This document shows positions 8,047 through 14,759 of a stretch of 21,007 nucleotides of DNA, one piece after another (position 1 is the stretch's first letter; every line of letters starts with the position of its first letter). A program made the position numbers and the translations under genes. Under the pieces are notes generated by a model, which did no database searches, was not told where the DNA came from, and saw nothing but the letters and a program-made list of their open reading frames with translations. The stretch is from Campylobacteraceae bacterium (lineage in GTDB: Bacteria; Campylobacterota; Campylobacteria; Campylobacterales; Sulfurovaceae): contig JALVXO010000007.1 in the NCBI GenBank assembly GCA_027022775.1, forward strand, positions 1 through 21,007, read 5' to 3'.

Positions 8047-9156
8047 TTAAACCCTTTCTAAATAACATGATGGGTCTTGCGCCCATAAATCGCCGTAAAT
8101 TGCCCAAGCGCGGCTTCGGCTTCCGCCGTTGCATATATCGATGTAACGGCAGTTTTCACATTTTCCGCCAATTTTTCGCGGATGCTCTCTTAATCTGGTT
8201 AAAAGTTCGCTTTTTGCCTGCCAAATCGTGCTAAAATCCTCTTTTAAAATATTGCCGATTGTCTGCGGAAAGAAAGGGTCGGGTTTTACATTACCCTCGC
8301 TGTCAATATTTAGCAGCTTTACCCCTGCGCTGTTTCCGCCCCATTTTTTTAGCTTTTCTTCCAAAATATGGGTATTTTGCGGATATATTTTAGCGAACTT
8401 TTCTAAAAAGAGTATTGCATCCATCTCCATATTTCCGGTAACTATTTCGATATCTCTGCCCTCTTTATAATACTCAAACGCTTTATCTATTATGTAATTT
8501 ACCGCTTTGATTCTCTGCTCTTTTGTGATATCCATATCCAAATTATCAAGCCCGCGCCCGCTGTAAACCAGATGCGAAATGTAAATTTTTGGAATATTCT
8601 CTTTCTCTGCCAAATCGAAAATAAATTCCAAATCAGGCAGCGTCTCTTTTGTTATTGTAAAGCGGATTCCCACTTTGCTTATGCCAAAACTGTTAAGCAG
8701 CCGCACAGATTTGATTGACTCTTCAAAAGCCCCTTGAAGACCTCTGAATTTATCGTGAATTTCGGGGCTTCCGTCTATGCTTATGCCTACATAGTTAAAG
8801 GTTTCGAGTATCTTTTTTGCATTGGAGCTTTTAACATAAAGCCCGTTTGTAGATAGGTATGTAATAATGCCTAATTCTTTGCAAGCTGCAGCTATATCGA
8901 AAATATCGCTTCTTGTTAGCGGTTCGCCCCCGCTGAAAATTATAAATTTTATGCCGTTTTCTTTAAGCTTTGGCAAAGTATTTAAAATATCTTCGGTTGT
9001 CAGTGTGTCTTTGGAATCCAGCGAAGCTTTAGAGTAACAGTGAAGGCACGAAAGGTTGCATCTGTTTGTAAAATTCCATATCGCTATCGCCCCGTTTAGC
9101 ACTCTGCTTGGGCTATTTTCGACACTGGATTTTAAGAGGTTGCTTAATCTAAACAT
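8047..9156 (-). CDS. nirJ: Radical SAM heme d1 biosynthesis protein NirJ
   Basis: A 369-residue radical SAM enzyme. The cluster motif CNLSCLHC (C33, C37, C40) sits in WNFTNRCNLSCLHCYS, with SGGEP following. A C-terminal SPASM-like cysteine set (CENCRYIDICNGGSRSRA ... DPSC) would bind a second cluster. This matches NirJ, which removes propionate side chains from didecarboxysiroheme to install the oxo groups of heme d1. The ATG at 9156 overlaps the upstream cytochrome stop as TGATG, pointing to coupled translation; a GTG one codon earlier is an alternative. Its place between the small cytochrome c and cobA supports the assignment over related heme enzymes such as AhbC/AhbD. Confidence 0.9.
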   Translation of the reverse strand: MFRLSNLLKSSVENSPSRVLNGAIAIWNFTNRCNLSCLHCYSKASLDSKDTLTTEDILNTLPKLKENGIKFIIFSGGEPLTRSDIFDIAAACKELGIITYLSTNGLYVKSSNAKKILETFNYVGISIDGSPEIHDKFRGLQGAFEESIKSVRLLNSFGISKVGIRFTITKETLPDLEFIFDLAEKENIPKIYISHLVYSGRGLDNLDMDITKEQRIKAVNYIIDKAFEYYKEGRDIEIVTGNMEMDAILFLEKFAKIYPQNTHILEEKLKKWGGNSAGVKLLNIDSEGNVKPDPFFPQTIGNILKEDFSTIWQAKSELLTRLREHPRKIGGKCENCRYIDICNGGSRSRAWAIYGDLWAQDPSCYLERV

Positions 9157-9491
9157 CACTTAACCTTGCTGCTGTTATGTTCAGTGCTGTTGCTGTCGGG
9201 TTTAAAGCTTAAAATGTATTTTGTAATCGCCTGCAGTTCATCCTCTTTTAATTTGAATGCCGGCATTGCATTGCGTTTATAGCCAAAAACTTTAGACACA
9301 TCTTTTGGGTCGGCTATCATTGCGCGAATCTCTTCGGCGCTTCTTTTGCTTGCAATTTCACTAAATGGGGGACCAAAAGCCACGGCAGTCTGGTGGTGGC
9401 AACCCCAGCAGTAAGTCTCAAACACTTTTTTACCATCCGTTGCAAAAAGAGCTATCGGCAAAAGAAGCAATACTGTTTTTTTCACTTGCAA
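9156..9491 (-). CDS. nirC: Small periplasmic cytochrome c, NirC-like
   Basis: A 111-residue monoheme cytochrome c. A signal peptide (about 1-17) precedes CWGCH (C28, C31, H32), and M76 in NAMPAF is the likely axial ligand. In other denitrifiers NirC, encoded among nir genes, donates electrons to cytochrome cd1 or takes part in heme d1 maturation with NirN and NirF. Its coupling to nirJ (stop and start overlap in TGATG) and position after nirF favour NirC. Single-heme class I cytochromes diverge too much for a definite call from sequence alone. The C-terminal tail (DSNSTEHNSSKVK) is polar and probably disordered. Confidence 0.7.
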   Translation of the reverse strand: MQVKKTVLLLLPIALFATDGKKVFETYCWGCHHQTAVAFGPPFSEIASKRSAEEIRAMIADPKDVSKVFGYKRNAMPAFKLKEDELQAITKYILSFKPDSNSTEHNSSKVK

Positions 9492-9601
9492 TCCTTTTTA
9501 TTAAGCTGAAAGCTTAAAGTGCAAAGCTTAAAGCTTTTTTGAGTTTTATAACCAATCTTTTCTTTCAGGCTTTTAGCTTTATGCCTTTTACTTTATGCTT
9601 T
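9492..9601. repeat. nirF-nirC spacer with short AGCTTAAAGC repeats
   Basis: A 110-bp spacer rich in AAGCTT/CTTTA words. AGCTTAAAG occurs at 9511-9519 and 9525-9533, and CTTTATGC occurs twice near 9577 and 9592. The 10-mer AGCTTAAAGC (9525-9534) recurs at 10731-10740 on the other side of nirF. No ORF, promoter or clear terminator is visible. Confidence 0.4.
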
Positions 9602-10678
9602 TTAATAATGCCATATAAATATGCCCGAAGGCTTTAAAATATCTTTTATCTCTCCTGTTTGCTTCCATGTTTTGGTATCAATTAAAGCAATTTTATTTGC
9701 ACCGTTAACAGATACATAAAGAAGCGGCTCTTCTTTTGACCATCTAACATGCAAAACTTTACCGTCAAATTTATAAGTTTTTATAATTTTTAAACTGTTT
9801 GTATCGATAATCTGGACATAAGGAAAATCTTTTCCGCTAAAAGTTACTGCGATATATTTTTGCTTTGGGCTCAAACTTGTAAATACCGGAAGCCCCTGAA
9901 CCTCTATATTTTTAATAAAGTTAAACTTTTTATCGTAAACCATTACCTTGTTATCCCCAACTGCAGGAATAAAAGTTTTATCGCGGCTTAGCGACCAAAA
10001 ACCGAAATGGGGCACTTTAAGCACCGGTTTATTCCCGGCAGCCGTAACCTTTATGAGTTTGTAACTCATATCTTTTAAATTAACGACTCCAAAACCTTTG
10101 GTTAAAAAGAAACCTACGATATATGTTTTGCCTTGAATCATTGCATCAAAAGGCATTTTGCCAACTTCAAACTCTTTTTCCAAAACAAATTTCGGTTTGG
10201 CTTTGCCGTAATTTATATCTTTATAAACGCTTACCTTGTCGCTGTCCATCTGGGCAAAAATCAACTTATCATTGTAGATTTTAATACCCACATTTTTTGA
10301 GCCTGTTTTTATTTTTTGCAAAGGTTTTAAATCTCTATCTAAAATATCAACGCTTTTATCGTCGTAATTTGCCACCGCAACATAATTTTTGCCGATAACA
10401 AAGCCGATTGCAGATTTGCTTGTTTTATACTCTGTTAAAACTTTGTCGCTTTTTGGGTCAAACTTAACGACATACCCGTCGCGGCTGATTAAGTAGCCAT
10501 CACTCCCGCTAAACTTTACAACCCCATGGTTCATATTGTGAACATTTTTAATTCTATCGGTCAATTTATGCTGTTCTATAACCGCCAGCGAACTGTTTTC
10601 TCTCTCTACCACAAAAATTTTCTCTTTAGCCTGCGCAAAAATTGCCAAAGCTATTAAAAAGGCTGTTTTCTTTAGCAT
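9602..10678 (-). CDS. nirF: Heme d1 biosynthesis protein NirF
   Basis: A 358-residue exported beta-propeller protein resembling the d1 domain of cytochrome cd1 but with no CxxCH. After a signal peptide (about 1-17) the mature protein starts KEKIFVVERENSSLAVIE, the usual NirF opening. Family regions are GKMPFDAMIQGKTYIVGFF, VPHFGFW (His of the active site region) and FIPAVGDNKV. NirF binds dihydro-heme d1 and acts late in cofactor assembly with NirN and NirS. It is separated from nirN by a 462-bp spacer filled with palindromic repeats, so it may be transcribed or stabilised separately. The total length is slightly below that of Pseudomonas NirF (about 390). Confidence 0.88.
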   Translation of the reverse strand: MLKKTAFLIALAIFAQAKEKIFVVERENSSLAVIEQHKLTDRIKNVHNMNHGVVKFSGSDGYLISRDGYVVKFDPKSDKVLTEYKTSKSAIGFVIGKNYVAVANYDDKSVDILDRDLKPLQKIKTGSKNVGIKIYNDKLIFAQMDSDKVSVYKDINYGKAKPKFVLEKEFEVGKMPFDAMIQGKTYIVGFFLTKGFGVVNLKDMSYKLIKVTAAGNKPVLKVPHFGFWSLSRDKTFIPAVGDNKVMVYDKKFNFIKNIEVQGLPVFTSLSPKQKYIAVTFSGKDFPYVQIIDTNSLKIIKTYKFDGKVLHVRWSKEEPLLYVSVNGANKIALIDTKTWKQTGEIKDILKPSGIFIWHY

Positions 10679-10766
10679 AATTTATTCCTTTTTTTATTTC
10701 GGCTTATTCATTGCCGTTAAGTTAAGATAAAGCTTAAAGCTCATAGCCGGCAAAGAAATGCACCTC

Positions 10767-10874
10767 GTCATTCCCAACAGAAAAGGGAATCCACGAATTT
10801 TGAAGCCGGATAACTTTTGCTTCCTAACTTTCCTGGCAACACAAGCCGTGGATTCCCGCTTTCGCAGGAATGAC
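10767..10874. repeat. Palindromic intergenic repeat, GTCATTCCC type
   Basis: Nested inverted repeats: GTCATTCC (10767-10774) pairs with GGAATGAC (10867-10874), and GGGAATCCACG (10785-10795) pairs perfectly with CGTGGATTCCC (10847-10857). This is the widespread non-coding palindrome whose spurious translations read like FLRKREST ... GFKIRGFP. A third partial arm, CGCGGGAATGAC, stands at 11039-11050. G+C is higher than the surroundings. No transposase is nearby. Confidence 0.75.
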
Positions 10875-10927
10875 ATTGGGGCAAAGCAATCCGTCATAGT
10901 TATATTTTTATAAAAATTGGCTGCCAT

Positions 10928-11000
10928 TGTCATTCTGAGCGTAGCGAAGAATCTCAATAAAACCGCGTAAATTAGATTCTTCGCTTCGCTCAGAATGACA
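10928..11000. repeat. Palindromic intergenic repeat, GTCATTCTGAGCG type
   Basis: Two 27-bp arms (10928-10954 and 10974-11000) are complementary at 26 of 27 positions around a 19-bp loop; key words are TGTCATTCTGAGCG and CGAAGAATCT. This is a second, different dispersed-palindrome family, 53 bp from the first. Read as RNA it would form a very stable hairpin between nirN and nirF. The minus-strand frame over both elements has no credible start signal and is an artefact. Confidence 0.8.
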
Positions 11001-11140
11001 AAAAGTCTAAATTTCAAACTTTTTGCGCAGTCTCTTTTCGCGGGAATGACGAAGCGGTTAGCTTTTTGCTTTTTAAACTTAACCTTACTTACATATTTTA
11101 TCCAAAAACCACGAATAAATCGTTGAGTTTTGTCAAAAAG

Positions 11141-12733
11141 TTATTTTCTTTCCAGCATCGAACCCAATTTTAAAAAATCGGCTATTGCCTTTTTTTCATA
11201 TCCGTTTTTTGGCTTTAAAGATTCCATGCATACTTTAACATCTTTAGCATCGCCGCATTTTTGGTTTTTTATATCCAGCCCAAAAAGCATAGGGTAAAAC
11301 CTTCTGTCTTTGCAGATAAAATTGTATTTGCCCACCGGGATATCTGCAGGGTAACTTTTTAATTTTTTTAAACTTTTTGTATCCCAAACCTCTATAGAGC
11401 CGTTATGGTCATATATGCTTAAATAGGTATATTTAGCATCGCCGCTAAATTCCGCATGAATATACTGCTTGCCTTTAACGGGTGTTAAAATTTTTTTGGA
11501 AAAATCTTTTTTGCTAATAAGCACCAGATTTTCGGTTCTGTTATCTACCCAAAGATACGGCGTATTTGGGTGGGTTTTTGCAAAGAAACCGTCTCCGCCG
11601 ATATCGATTTTTTTAACAAATCCCCAGTCATACATTTTCCAAACTGTAATAAATGAGCTTCTTAAATGCGGTGTTGCAAAGTAAAAGTTGCCATCTTTAT
11701 AAAAGTAAGTTGCGCTAAAGAGGTGCGGCATTCCGCTCATTTTGGCTTCGAAAACCTTTTTTAGGGTATCTATTTCGTAAACTCTCAAAAGCTTGCCGTG
11801 GCGCGCTGTTGCTATTAAAAATTTATCATAAGGGTCTATAAAAAAATCCTCTATCGGTTCATCTATCTTTTTAGATTTTATATCTAAAGTTTTAGTATCG
11901 ACAAAAAGCACTTGCGGCTTATCGCGGTAGGTAAATATTGCGCTATCTTTTGTATAAAGTTCGTAAAGGGCGCTTACTTTCCCCTCAAGCGGGGTTATTT
12001 TTTTGATTTTAAAACTTTCGCTATCAAACACAACCAGCTGTTTTGGAAGCAGGCAGGTAACAAAAAGATTCTTTCCGTCGCGGCTTAAAGAGAGATTGCG
12101 CAAATTAATACAGGCTCTTACCTTTGCTTCTACCCTGCCGTTTTGCAAAGAGTATTTTACCGCGTAGCCGTCTCTTGTTGGCACATAGATTGCATCAGCT
12201 TTTGGAAAGCGGTATTTTATTCCGCCGTGCACATTTGCTAGAGGGAATTTATCTAAAATTTTATCATCTTCCATTATCCACACTTTCCCGCCGTCACGCT
12301 CCACTACCGGGGTTACATTGGCAATATTTTTTATATGCAAATCTTTTTTGGGATTGTTATAAATTTTAAGGCTCTTCTCTATTTGCTCTTTCCCCCAGCT
12401 GATATTTTTATCCAGAGGCTGCTTTATATATTTTGCAATTTGAATTAACTCTATTTCGCTCAAATTTTCAAATTTAGGCATAAGGGTTTGTGGAAAGCCG
12501 TTTTTAATCTTTTTTGCCAAAACAGAAATGGTTCTGTATTTTCTTAATGTTTTACTAAAAAGCGGCGGCCCTTCCAAGCCGATTCTATCCGGATGATGGC
12601 ATCTTGCGCAGTGTTTCATATATAGCTCTTTGCCGTAATCTTTTTGCGGCAGCGCTTCTATAAAATGTCCCGAAGATTCATCGAAAGCTAAAAGAGGAAA
12701 TATAGAAATAATAAATGCTATTAAAAATTTCAT
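11141..12733 (-). CDS. nirN: NirN-like c/d1-type cytochrome (heme d1 maturation)
   Basis: A 530-residue paralogue of cytochrome cd1. A signal peptide (1-16) and a cytochrome c domain with CARCH (C42, C45, H46) and M85 in TLMPKF precede an eight-bladed d1-type propeller (about 110-470). Characteristic blocks are NVHGGIKYRF, GMPHLFSATYF, GGDGFFAKTHP and AEFSGDAKYTYLSIYDHNG. NirN oxidises dihydro-heme d1 to heme d1 and hands it to NirS. The assignment over a second NirS rests on its divergence from the neighbouring nirS, and on the presence of nirF and nirC next to it. After the usual end (VGKYNF) there is an extra tail of about 55 residues with three cysteines, not normal for the family. It follows nirS after a 111-bp spacer with two stem-loops. 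Confidence 0.82.
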   Translation of the reverse strand: MKFLIAFIISIFPLLAFDESSGHFIEALPQKDYGKELYMKHCARCHHPDRIGLEGPPLFSKTLRKYRTISVLAKKIKNGFPQTLMPKFENLSEIELIQIAKYIKQPLDKNISWGKEQIEKSLKIYNNPKKDLHIKNIANVTPVVERDGGKVWIMEDDKILDKFPLANVHGGIKYRFPKADAIYVPTRDGYAVKYSLQNGRVEAKVRACINLRNLSLSRDGKNLFVTCLLPKQLVVFDSESFKIKKITPLEGKVSALYELYTKDSAIFTYRDKPQVLFVDTKTLDIKSKKIDEPIEDFFIDPYDKFLIATARHGKLLRVYEIDTLKKVFEAKMSGMPHLFSATYFYKDGNFYFATPHLRSSFITVWKMYDWGFVKKIDIGGDGFFAKTHPNTPYLWVDNRTENLVLISKKDFSKKILTPVKGKQYIHAEFSGDAKYTYLSIYDHNGSIEVWDTKSLKKLKSYPADIPVGKYNFICKDRRFYPMLFGLDIKNQKCGDAKDVKVCMESLKPKNGYEKKAIADFLKLGSMLERK

Positions 12734-12764
12734 AATGCAGTTCCTTGTTTTAAAGTAAAAGAAG

Positions 12765-12809
12765 AGAGAAAAGAGATAAAAATATTAATTACTCTTATCT
12801 CGTTTCTCT
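12765..12809 (-). other. Stem-loop in the nirS-nirN spacer
   Basis: A 15-bp inverted repeat with one mismatch (12765-12779 with 12795-12809, containing GAGATAA and TTATCTC) around a 15-nt loop. It lies just ahead of nirN in the transcript. There is no T run after it, so it is more likely an mRNA-processing or stability element than a terminator. Confidence 0.5.
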
Positions 12810-12819
12810 AATGCAGGCA

Positions 12820-12838
12820 CCAAGGCAGAGTGCCTTGG
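12820..12838 (-). other. Hairpin directly after the nirS stop codon
   Basis: A perfect 8-bp stem, CCAAGGCA / TGCCTTGG, with a 3-nt loop begins 6 nt downstream of the nirS TAA. No U-tract follows on the minus strand, which reads on into TGCCTGCATT. It is a candidate 3' stabiliser of the nirS message, allowing more nirS than nirN mRNA. Confidence 0.5.
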
Positions 12839-12844
12839 AATTTA

Positions 12845-14521
12845 TTAATAGATGTCACCCATTGTGTTGGTAACGTTAAATTTACCAGTAGGTGTAATAA
12901 TTCTTGGGTCTTTAATAACTTTTTTAAGTTTTAGAGTATTTGCATCATAAACAAGAATCGGAGTAGGCTCTAGCTTGTTACCCCAAACGCTTGTCCAAAC
13001 TTCTGTTCCGTCTGCATTAAATTCGAAATGAACAGGACCTCTTGCTTTAACCTCTTTGCCGTCTTTTGTTTTAGCTGGTTTTAAATACTCTTCTGGAATT
13101 GGAATAGTTTTAACAACTTCAAGAGTGTTTTTATCAATTACATAGAATTGTGTTTGAAGTTTTCTATCAGGGTTAACCGGTCTGTCTGCAAAGATATATT
13201 TACATTTTGGATGTGTTTTAACAAACAGGTTACCGCCCCCTTTGCCAGGAAGTTTAATTTTCTTAACAACTTTCCATGCATTATCAGGATGCCCTTTAGG
13301 GTCTGTTCCAATTGCTACAATATCGTTGCTTCCGATATGTCCTGTAATCCAAACCGGACCATATTTTTTAGAGTTAACATTCGCTCCTCTGCCTGGGTGA
13401 GGTTTAGTTCCGCCAGATGGAATTTTAGCTACAAGTTTACCCTCTTTTGCATCAACAACGCAAATTGTATTTCTTGCATTTGCAGCAACTAAGAAGTAGC
13501 GTTTTGTGCTGTCCCATCCGCCGTCATGCAAGAATCTCTCTGCTTCAATCATTTTAATTGTAGGGTTGTTTACATCGCTGTAATCATATAGCCAAACTTG
13601 GCCTGTCTCTTTAACATTGATAATCCACTGCGGTTTATAGTGGTTAGCAACAATAGATGCAACGCGAGCTTCTCTGTGGAACTCTTCTGTATCGTAAGTG
13701 TAACTTGCAGTAGATACAATTTTTAAAGGTTCAAGAGTTTTACCATCAAGCGTTACAATTGATGGCGGCCAGTAACATCCAACAACTGCATATTTACCCT
13801 CATATCCTTTATATTTAGAGGTGTCGATACTTCTTGCATCGTTGCACACACGGATTTCAGAAACAACTTGAGGTTTTTTCATCCACAAATCAATTACTTC
13901 TGCTTTTCCGTCGCGCCCGATTGCATACATATAGCGGCCATCTGCAGAACTTCTTAAAATGTGAGTTGCAAAGCCTGACGGCACTACAGAAACAACCTCT
14001 TTTTTATCACCGTCGATAATTGCAATTTTACCTACATCTCTTAATACCACGCCAAAGTAATTTTTCCAGTTTCTATCGGTTTCAGGTTTTTTAGGTCTTT
14101 TATCAACAGGAACTTCTACTTTCCAAGTTTTTTTCATATCTGCCATAGATTTTTCAGGCGGAGCAACAGGCGGCAGTTGAAGATATTTTGCCATAAGTTC
14201 AACTTCATCTTTAGTAAGCTCGCCAGATTTACCCCAGCCTGGCATACCGCCTGGTGTTCCATTGTAAATAATGTTAACTAAAGCTTCTGTACCAAGCTCT
14301 TTGGTTCCAGGAACCTCTTTCTTTTTGCCTTTGTGGTGTTCCGGTCTAATCCAAGGACCAAGCGCACCTTTTCTAAGCATACCGTGACATCCGGCACATC
14401 TGTCAAAATAGATTTGGTTTGCTTTTTTCATTTCAGCATCGGAGAGTTTAATCTCTTCTGCTATTGCAACACCGCTGAACATAACCGAAACAGCTACAAC
14501 GCTTAACAGTTTTTTACTCAT
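12845..14521 (-). CDS. nirS: Cytochrome cd1 nitrite reductase (NO-forming)
   Basis: A 558-residue periplasmic enzyme reducing nitrite to nitric oxide. The start at 14521 gives a proper signal peptide (MSKKLLSVVAVSVMFSGVAIA) and an AGGAAG site; the frame stays open upstream, but that stretch belongs to another ORF and a promoter. The cytochrome c domain has CAGCH (C42, C45, H46). The d1 propeller matches Pseudomonas NirS closely: FHREARVASIVANHYKPQW and RFLHDGGWD hold the two active-site histidines, followed by KPHPGRGAN, YGPVWITGHIG and FVKTHPK. The C terminus ITPTGKFNVTNTMGDIY is the family ending. It lies directly behind norCB and orf50, so nitrite and NO reduction are co-expressed, which keeps free NO low. 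A separate promoter may also serve it. Confidence 0.97.
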   Translation of the reverse strand: MSKKLLSVVAVSVMFSGVAIAEEIKLSDAEMKKANQIYFDRCAGCHGMLRKGALGPWIRPEHHKGKKKEVPGTKELGTEALVNIIYNGTPGGMPGWGKSGELTKDEVELMAKYLQLPPVAPPEKSMADMKKTWKVEVPVDKRPKKPETDRNWKNYFGVVLRDVGKIAIIDGDKKEVVSVVPSGFATHILRSSADGRYMYAIGRDGKAEVIDLWMKKPQVVSEIRVCNDARSIDTSKYKGYEGKYAVVGCYWPPSIVTLDGKTLEPLKIVSTASYTYDTEEFHREARVASIVANHYKPQWIINVKETGQVWLYDYSDVNNPTIKMIEAERFLHDGGWDSTKRYFLVAANARNTICVVDAKEGKLVAKIPSGGTKPHPGRGANVNSKKYGPVWITGHIGSNDIVAIGTDPKGHPDNAWKVVKKIKLPGKGGGNLFVKTHPKCKYIFADRPVNPDRKLQTQFYVIDKNTLEVVKTIPIPEEYLKPAKTKDGKEVKARGPVHFEFNADGTEVWTSVWGNKLEPTPILVYDANTLKLKKVIKDPRIITPTGKFNVTNTMGDIY

Positions 14522-14555
14522 ACTTCCTTCCTTTCCTTGTAAATAATATAATCTT

Positions 14556-14584
14556 ATTTTACTTATTAATAAATAAAAAGTCAA
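14556..14584 (-). promoter_or_regulatory. Candidate own promoter of nirS
   Basis: On the minus strand TTGACT (14579-14584), a 17-bp spacer and TAAAAT (14556-14561) form a sigma70-like promoter in the gap between the end of orf50 and nirS. A start near 14549 would leave a leader of about 28 nt. No FNR-type palindrome accompanies it. Confidence 0.45.
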
Positions 14585-14595
14585 TAAACTTTTGC

Positions 14596-14748
14596 CTATT
14601 TTTTGCCCAATCTCTTTTTTTCTTGAAAATATATCCAAAACATCGGTAAAATAATTACCGTATGCAGAAAAATTGTCAAGGTCAGAGGACCTTGATTTAG
14701 CCACCCCCAAAAACTTGGAACTACATCTGTAAATGGTTCAAACAGCAT
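14596..14748 (-). CDS. orf50: small single-span membrane protein between norB and nirS
   Basis: An ATG at 14748 follows a strong AAGGAGG (14754-14760) at 5-nt spacing; that site lies directly against the norB stop codon. The frame of 50 codons ends in TAG at 14596. The product starts MLFEPFTDVVPSFWGWLNQG, has a hydrophobic span (about residues 21-41, LTLTIFLHTVIILPMFWIYF) and ends in a basic cytoplasmic-looking tail (QEKKRLGKK). Ribosome site, hydrophobic design and charge pattern all argue for a real protein. Its position suggests an accessory subunit or assembly factor of the NO reductase, comparable in size to the small subunits of other heme-copper enzymes. That role is inference only; I do not recognise a named family. 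A stable hairpin lies inside the coding sequence. Confidence 0.7.
   Translation of the reverse strand: MLFEPFTDVVPSFWGWLNQGPLTLTIFLHTVIILPMFWIYFQEKKRLGKK
14676..14695 (-). other. Hairpin with T run inside orf50 (possible attenuator)
   Basis: A perfect 8-bp stem, TCAAGGTC / GACCTTGA, with a 4-nt loop is followed on the minus strand by CAATTTTT, terminator-like. It lies within orf50 codons, between norB and nirS. A second smaller hairpin, CGGTAA / TTACCG (14644-14660), lies 15 bp downstream. Confidence 0.4.
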
Positions 14749-14759
14749 CTTTGCCTCCT

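Noticed and set aside
8045..8134. Longer N terminus for the SUMT gene
   Set aside because: The extra 30 residues are basic, overlap nirJ and precede the conserved family start MGKVYLTGAGPGD.
10694..11017. Minus-strand frame of 107 codons between nirN and nirF
   Set aside because: It is translated palindromic repeat DNA (typical LSEAKNL, FATLRMT, FLRKREST and GFKIRGFP words) with no credible ribosome site.
14522..14710. Upstream extension of nirS to 621 codons
   Set aside because: It would bury the signal peptide; the AGGAAG site and signal sequence fix the start at 14521, and the stretch holds orf50 in another frame and a promoter.
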